From assembly GCF_019578655.1 (NCBI RefSeq), contig NC_063256.1, positions 32,474,342 to 32,538,341 on the forward strand: a stretch of 64,000 nt of DNA, given 5' to 3'. The notes below the pieces were generated by a model. It was given only the letters and a program-made list of their open reading frames with translations. It searched no databases and was not told the origin of the DNA. A program made the translations under genes and the position numbers. Origin of the DNA: Ricinus communis (Eukaryota; Streptophyta; Magnoliopsida; Malpighiales; Euphorbiaceae). Shown here one piece after another: positions 57,645 through 64,000 of the stretch; the stretch's first letter is position 1, and every line of letters begins with the position of its first letter.

Positions 57645-58744
57645 GATTCACTCATTAAGGATTTGCTCAAATTTTTCATAACTAGTGGAATTCTTAGATC
57701 TTGTCCCTTTCTCAGATGAATTATCCAGATTGTCTTTATATCCAAACTGAGTTCCCAGATGTTGTGACTGTCCAAATAGAGACGATCCTATTACTTGAGT
57801 TGCAGTTCTAACAATCTTTCCTCCTCCTTCGCCTTTGTTTGTCTTACACCAATCGGGATACTCGATGAGCTTAAAACATCATTCTTTTATATGACCATCC
57901 ATATGACAGTGATTACAATGCCCCTTCTTCTTTCATTCTCTTTATAATCAGTCTCTTATTTTCTAATTTCTCAAACTTCTACCATAACCTTGTGGTTTTG
58001 CTATTAAAGTCATAGTATCCAATCCAAATTGAAACTTTGTTATCGCTTGTCTTTGTTTCTCCACTGCCAAAATCATAGAATATGCCTTACTTTCATTAGG
58101 CAAAGGATCCATCAACAAAATTTAGTTCTTGGCCTCCTTATACTCTTCATTCAATCCTATAAGAAACTGTATTAGTCTATCCTAAGAATTAATGTTTGCT
58201 ATCCTTCTTGCTAGATTACAATTACAATTCTTAATAGCACCACAAGAACAAATTGGAATCTATATAATAAAACTCAGTTCATCACATAACTTTTTCAGCC
58301 TTGTATAATACATAATATTTTAAAATCGAATTGAGAATCCATGAAATTACAATACAATTGCACTTAATTCATTTTTTATAAGTATTTGTATCTTCATCAA
58401 GCATTTCACATTTCTCATTAATAAATCCTAACTTTGATTTAGGTCCTAATATGGTTCGCATAGCTCTACTCCATGCAAAGTAATTTCAATTAATTAAAGG
58501 AATACTCACAAGATTCATATTCAAATGATTAGATGACTGCAATAACAAGGGATCTCCATTGTAAAGATTTGCAGCTTTCTCTTGAGGGTTTTGAAGTCTA
58601 TTCTTTGAATTACTTTATGCTTTCATTCTTCAATCTTTAGTAAGGATTAGTTTGTTTGTCGAATCGTGCAGAAAATCAATTACACCATCAACAGATTAAA
58701 AGAAGAAATCCTACACCTTGAAACCTTAGAGCTCTGATACTATA
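57645..58744 (-). pseudogene. Copia gag remnant with primer-binding site
   Basis: On the minus strand the site ATAGTATCAGAGCTCTA (58731-58744) follows the LTR edge. Gag then reads NYFAWSRAMRTILGPKSKLG, FINEKCEMLDED, ARRIANINS, FLIGLNEEYKEAKN, DPLPNESKAYSMILAVEKQR and a knuckle CNHCHMDGHIKE followed by CFKLIEYPDW. This is the standard Copia gag series. Stops are frequent. No protease or polymerase follows; the piece ends at the LINE remnant near 57645. Confidence 0.78.
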
Positions 58745-58930
58745 TGAAATGTTATAATCAAGAATAACATGTTTGGGAGAAAAAGATCTCTTCTATTTAG
58801 TAAAACTGAATTAATTATAAAAATCAACTATTCTACTAATATTTATACTAAACTAGTATATGCAACGCACTATAACATTAACTAACTATATACAAGTAAA
58901 GCACTAAATTATAAATATAATGTATACTCT
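58745..58930 (-). repeat. Partial LTR of the Copia remnant
   Basis: Starts TGAAATGTTATAATCAAG in plus orientation right at the primer-binding site. The outer edge is uncertain because no partner LTR is present in this window. Confidence 0.5.
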
Positions 58931-60820
58931 ACAGTATATAAAGCTACCATAAAAGAAAGTTCAAAAAAAAAAAAAAAGACTTAATTTGCCCTCTAAACTA
59001 ATCGCGGAAGTTCAAATCACTCTTTTTGATATTTTTAGTTATTTTTATTTAAAATTAATAAATTGTGCTTGGATTTGGCTCGATAATAACTGACCAACCC
59101 AAACCAGTAAAAGTTCAATTTGGATCGATTCAATCATAATCTTGTAGATGTTTGACTTTCTTTTAGCTAGCTGAATTTCTGAAATTCAATTTAATTCACA
59201 ACCTACTTTTTCATGTTATTGTTATGCCTTTCACTTGAAATTCATAATTATATCTTATCCCAATTTATAGACTACATAGCACTTTGATTCTTTTGAAAGG
59301 CTTATAATGGATAGTGACTAGGGTCATTTTCGACTTCACATCATCAACTCTTAACCATCTTTCAAATGTTATTATTTTAAAATTATATAACTTTTCTTGA
59401 ACCCAAAATGTAAATTTGTAATCTTAGTGGAGAAGAGATGTTTTTCTTAAGGACATAAGCTTTTTTCATAAGCCTTATCTAGTAGTAGTTAACTTTCTAA
59501 AATTTAGGTGAATGCTCCACAATATATATTTTAATAAATATCTCATGGTATTCAATTATCACATAACTAGTCCAAAAAAGACAATTATATGCTAAGTAGT
59601 GGGCAGAGGGAGGAAGAGGGTGGAAGGAAGGGTCTTAATGTTATAAATTTTTCCTTATATTCTTTTCATTATAGCCCTCCAAATTCTTATAAGTTTGAAA
59701 AGAAATCTATACCTATTAGTATTTTCATTTTAATACCCTTAGCTTTTAATAAAACTCTTTTTGGCTCCTCTACAAAATATTAATATTGGCTTTATGCAAT
59801 ATCGGTAGGTGAGTGGGAGGAGAAGAAGTTGAAATGTAGAATCTACAACCCTAATTGATTTAAAACATCTCTGAATTTTGAGAGAGATTCCCTCATCAAA
59901 GCTCAATTATCTAATCATTGATGTTCACCGCCCAAAAAGTTTTGGAAAAAAAAAAGAATTAATCATGAAGATTCATTATTATTATTATCATTAAGCAATT
60001 AATTAATGGGTAAAAAAGGGCCCTTAATGACCTAACATATGACGAATGGTGACTTGCTAGCAAATGGCAAATGGGTCCTATCATTTTACCCAAAACCTAA
60101 CATGGCCAATGTCACTTTCTATCCCTTCATATGTTTGTCTTTGCATTCTGTTATGTATCCACTATTCCTCATCCAATGCTGATTGCATCTTGACGTGTAA
60201 AATTCTTTTTTTCTTTAAAAAAAATTAATAATTTGCTTTATTGTTATCTTAGTAATTAAATTTTCTTATTCAAGTCTCATTTCAGGATGAAATAGCAGCT
60301 CAAATTAATCTAAATCAAGAGAGACAATGTTGTAGTTCTTTTTTAATTTTCATTTAATGAGAATTAGAGATTTTAATTTTAAATTAACTTAATTACATTG
60401 ATGCGTTAATCCTAAAACACCCTTTAAATTTTGAATTTTTACTCTCTCTCCATCCATTAGATGCATATTAAATGTTTCTTATCAATTACTAATGCATTAA
60501 GTGAATGTAGCATTTAATTGGGATTTCAGTATTTAATATTTTTGAGCATTGCCTAATTATGATAATATAGGTCAATATTTTACAAAAGATCTTCTTGCCA
60601 TGTAAATATGCATAATTATTAAGGTAAAATCTATCTAAATCATATAATAGACCGAAACACAGTGAAATGGATTTAAAGAATTTTAGTTTTTCATGTTAGA
60701 TTAAATCTTAATGTCTTGTATATTTATCATTAAAGAACTATACCATGTTTATATCACTTTACTATAATGTTCTGAGTTATTATATAAGAAAAATGGTTTA
60801 AATTCATAAGGTCAAGCCCT
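58931..60820. other. Spacer, no gene seen
   Basis: Mostly AT-rich. The stretch at about 59880-60200 is less AT-rich but has no useful frame and no RNA-gene signature that I can recognise. Confidence 0.4.
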
Positions 60821-61480
60821 AAATTTTTAAGGGCTCAGAAGAAAATGGATAGAGAGAACAACCCTATTTAGACTATGTTTATACCATGTTAATACTTCTT
60901 TTGGAGCTGTTTATCACACATATTATTTAAATGTACTAGGTAAATCCCTGAAGTTTTAAGAGTTAATCCACTCACACAACCAAAAGGGATAAAGAGTTAA
61001 AACTACTTTTAGACCACGTTTTAAGCTGTTTAATTACAAATATTATTTAATTGCACTAGGCCAAGCTCTAACATTTGCATGTGTCAACCTAATCAACCCC
61101 TTCTCCATAATCTATACTTCCAAATTACATAATTAAGGCATGATGCCAGCAATATCATTAGTTGTTAACAGTGATAAAGGGTTTGGAGTTTGCTTGTTCG
61201 ACTTAATTTAATCTAATTAAGTATGAAAAAGTTATTTTATATGTAAACATATGATTAGGATTTTTAGAGTGCCCTCACTCCACTCAGTTTAATCTAATTA
61301 AATATAGAATAATTATTTTTTTTATAAACATGTGATGATTATTTTGGAGGACCGATTAAGTAGACTTGCTTAATTTTTCATGTAATCGTATGATTAGAAT
61401 TTTAGAATGGCCTTGCCCGACTCAATTTAAACTAATTAAATATATAATAATTATTTTAAACTGAGACAAAATGCTTACTA
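60820..61480. repeat. Imperfect direct repeats
   Basis: A unit of about 125 bases (words AGACTATGTTTATACCATGTT, GGAGCTGTTTATCACA, GTACTAGGTAAATCCCTGA) recurs once, diverged, near 61010 (AGACCACGTTTTAAGCTG, GCACTAGGCCAAGCTCT). A second set (AATCTAATTAAGTATGAAAA, ATATGATTAGGATTTTTAGA) occurs near 61210, 61290 and 61430 with changes. No coding capacity. Confidence 0.5.
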
Positions 61481-61994
61481 TCCGACTAATTTAGAATTTT
61501 AAAATAATATAATCTTTTTATGTGTAAGTGCACTAGGTTGTAACCTTAAATACTCAGTACTTGATCTAATGTAATTACTCTTTACATTCTTTTCATTTGT
61601 TCAAACATTAGGTTGCAACCTTTAAATATTAGGGCTTCACCTAATTAAAATATTAGAAGCAGAAAATTCAATTTTTTTTCACTAATATTTCCATTAAAAT
61701 TTTGATATTTGCTTCATGTATTGATCTATATCAATTTACAAACATGAATCATTCATTCTTATATGGAAAAGATAATGTACTAAATAATTAAAATTAGAAG
61801 AAAATTGATATTAATGAAGAAATAAGTTTTTCTCTATATTTTTCCAACAAATCTATTAAAGATATTTATGTCAATTTGGCATTATTAATTATTTAAACTC
61901 AGTAACTTTTGTACCTACCATAATATCCTCATTTAGTCCAAATTGATTTGATCCAAATAGCACTGTCCTTTCAGGTTGCTGTGATTCTAGTTAT
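61481..61994. other. AT-rich spacer, no gene seen
   Basis: No feature recognised between the direct repeats and the 60-bp tandem repeat. Confidence 0.4.
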
Positions 61995-62048
61995 ATGGCG
62001 AGTCAGTATAAACAACAAGACCAACAGTTCTCATTTATCTCAGTGGGC

Positions 62049-62168
62049 AACATTAATATTTCGGAGGCAACATTCTTTGTCACAATTGTAATTTCACTCA
62101 GTCCTGATAACATTAATATTTCAGAGGCAACATTCTCTGTCACAATTATAATTTCATTCAGTCTTAAT
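62049..62168 (+). repeat. Two tandem copies of a 60-bp unit inside a 62-codon open frame
   Basis: AACATTAATATTTCGGAGGC begins at 62049 and recurs at 62109 with a handful of changes over 60 bases. The unit is in phase with an ATG-led frame at 61995-62183, giving NINISEATFFVTIVISLSPD and then NINISEATFSVTIIISFSLN. No known domain. The frame may be a chance product of the duplication. Confidence 0.75.
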
Positions 62169-62183
62169 AAAGTCATGCAATAA

Positions 62184-62919
62184 ACAGGAATCCGTCTGAA
62201 ATGGGAAAAAAAGAAGAGGTATTTTCAGGATGGCCATTGATCTGTCAGTACAAGAGGAGTGGCCTTTTGATCTGTGTTTTTACCAAATTAGATTTTCTTT
62301 CTTTTCCAATTCTGGCAACTGGGTTCATGTTCATGGACTGCCAGTAGCTCAGATCAACAATGAAAATGAGAAAATGATGGGTTTTGATGATAGAGGAGTA
62401 GTATATTTTGGTTGATGAGCATTCAGAGCTAGAAAATCCTTTTCAGGGTGGACAAATTACTGAATCTTAGTGAAGTATGAAAGATGGCCAGAATATGTGT
62501 TTCAAAGGTTAAAAAGCTTTAAGGAAACTTTTGGAACTGAATAATATATATATATATATATATATATATTGGAGAAGCTACAAGAAACACAAACATAATT
62601 GCCATATCAACAATCTACGACACATTGTCCACCACATCAATTTAACCACTAACACACAACTAACACAATCTAATCTCTTAACTGCTATGGATACTAGAAA
62701 TACATAAGCTGCTTTTAGAAGATTACTTCTGTTGCTACTGCAGCATATATAGGGTTGTTTGCCATTGAGATTTAAAAAACCTTTATAAATATTTTTCTCA
62801 AAGTAAATTTGAGAAAAACAATATATAAAAAAATTAAAAATCAATAAATTAAATTAAAAGAATTTTAAATCTATATTTTCAACAACCAAGAAATCTCAAA
62901 CACACAAGTAATTAATTAA
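62184..62919. other. Spacer with (AT)n tract, probably containing Copia LTR remains
   Basis: An (AT)n tract lies at about 62544-62569. The part from about 62580 to 62919 adjoins the Copia pol tail and its purine tract complement (CCCCTTTAAGTTGG at 62939), so it is the expected place of the 3' LTR. Clear TG...CA ends were not found. Confidence 0.4.
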
Positions 62920-63123
62920 TTAAATATGCTCTGTTAACCCCTTTAAGTTGGAGCATACAAGTTCTGTATGCCCAACTTGAAGATTCAATAAAAGAAAAGG
63001 TAGTGGTAGAAAATGTTTTTGTGAAGTATGCTCTGCCAGCTGATAAGATGAATGAACTAAAAGCAAATGGATTAAGCCTTCACTGATCTTTTGCCTAATC
63101 ATATATGGCAATCAAGCTCTTAT
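62920..63123 (-). pseudogene. Copia polyprotein C-terminal remnant
   Basis: The minus strand reads MIRQKISEGLIHLLLVHSSY, then QLAEHTSQKHFLPLPFLLLN, then LQVGHTELVCSNLKG. The pattern (V/I)R(E/Q)K...GLI.LL.V.S..QLA(D/E)..TK.L...LG is the end of Copia RNase H polyproteins. It is followed by a purine-rich stretch as expected near the 3' LTR. The rest of the element is missing or unrecognised in this window. Confidence 0.68.
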
Positions 63124-64000
63124 TAAAAAGGTTACCTTATAGAAAAAGGGGTGATTGCCTCCCTTGTTCGGTAGAAAAATTACGGTTTATTACCGTAAAA
63201 CAATTTTTCCTCATATAATTATCAAATTATTCCCTTATTTTTGAGAAGTTACAGTAAAGTATTTTAATAAATAAAGAAAATGAAAACAAAAATTTACTCC
63301 TTTAATTACGAATCCTGGCTTCGTCCCTGATTATGATCAAAGCAAACTGCATGTTGATAATCATAGTAAATTAATGTAGCTGAGCATGATCAACTTGGAG
63401 ACCAATAAGCAAATATTTGAGCCATTGCACACCTCACATGAAATAGAAGCAAGTGCTTGTACTCTACTTTTGATGAGGATCTTGACATTGTAGGTTCCTT
63501 TTTAGACTTTGAGGAGACAAGGAAATTACCTGAAAAAGACTCATTATCCTATAATGATAGTAATTGCCTATATTTTTCAATTGTGTAAATACTTTAAATA
63601 CTCTTCAGTATTAGTTTGTAGATGTGGGTCCATGGTGTGTGTTATGGATGTATATTGATATGCCTGAGATGAGAATACTCTCCCTTGGTTAATATTATAT
63701 TTTAGAATATAATATGATAGAGTTAAACTCCCATGTCATATAACATTGTATGTCTTAGAAGGAAGATTAAGGACAAGATGCATATTTAGACATTCAAACT
63801 TTAGTGATTTTAGTCATTTTAATACCTTAACTTTTAATTCAATCTAACAAACACCTAAATTCTGCTTTTTTAACTTTTTGAATATTTTTAATTTTTAATT
63901 TAATCTAACAGAAATCTAAACTTATTAAATACTTAAATGCAGTTTATATGGATGTGTTTAATATCACATGTTAAAAAGTATTTAAATATTATTAAAAAAA
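63124..64000. other. Spacer to the window end, no gene seen
   Basis: No frame of note. Near the end, words such as TTTAATTCAATCTAACAAACACC at about 63833 and TTTAATTTAATCTAACAGAAATC at about 63896 repeat imperfectly. This may be part of an element cut by the window edge. Confidence 0.4.

Noticed and set aside
58850..58885. Second Helitron end near ACTAGTATATGCAACGCACTATA
   Set aside because: The words resemble the 34.1-kb terminus, but the hairpin-then-CTAG order is not kept, and the site lies inside the Copia LTR remnant.
63185..63215. Small hairpin TTACGG...CCGTAA as a terminator or regulatory site
   Set aside because: A six-base stem in AT-rich plant DNA is expected by chance and has no context.
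1..64000. CRISPR arrays, bacterial operons or phage-like defence systems
   Set aside because: The window is plant nuclear DNA with introns and plant transposons; no spaced identical repeats or prokaryotic gene clusters are present.

Overview
This is a window of nuclear DNA from a flowering plant, most likely a eudicot. It is very AT-rich, its genes are sparse and split by GT-AG introns, and the rest is dominated by decayed plant transposons. Protein style suggests a rosid, possibly near Euphorbiaceae; that placement is an impression, not a demonstrated identity.

Three intact nuclear genes are visible: an intronless AMT1-type ammonium transporter (1130-2590, +), a gamma-type phosphatidylinositol 4-kinase with two ubiquitin-like domains (23445-26082, +, two coding exons and a probable leader intron), and a type II pectin methylesterase with a PMEI pro-region (36928-40407, -, three exons). 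They belong to unrelated pathways (nitrogen uptake, phosphoinositide/ubiquitin-related signalling, wall remodelling). Nothing suggests that they work together.

Layout. 1-3.7 kb: AMT1 and, behind it, a broken antisense copy of plastid rps11. 4.7-5.2 kb: an RNase H-like retroelement relic. 6.5-9.4 kb: a solo LTR with an exact 5-bp target duplication. 10.9-20.3 kb: a reverse-oriented Gypsy element with an exact 5-bp target duplication; it retains gag, has no visible pol, and carries a truncated Copia element. 20.7-21.0 kb: an organelle-like block between two (AT)n tracts. 22.6-26.3 kb: the PI4K gene. 26.9-27.4 kb: a Mutator-type MITE. 27.7-30.2 kb: a hairpin-forming inverted repeat with arms of about 1.2 kb and a loop of about 60 nt. 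30.4-31.5 kb: a decayed CACTA end. 32-34.5 kb: diverged direct repeats with a Helitron-like 3' end. 36.9-40.4 kb: the PME gene. 44.8-51.0 kb: an inverted-repeat DNA element split by a nearly complete Copia element with short LTRs. 52-56 kb: two inverted-repeat MITE-like elements. 56.8-58.9 kb: a LINE ORF1 relic abutting a Copia gag relic. 61-63.1 kb: short tandem repeats and a Copia 3' remnant.

I found no tRNA or rRNA gene, no CRISPR and no convincing new biological system. The most unusual structures are the long hairpin, the nested inverted-repeat/Copia composite, and the two organelle-derived insertions. All boundaries, splice sites and homologies were read by eye, without alignments or database searches.
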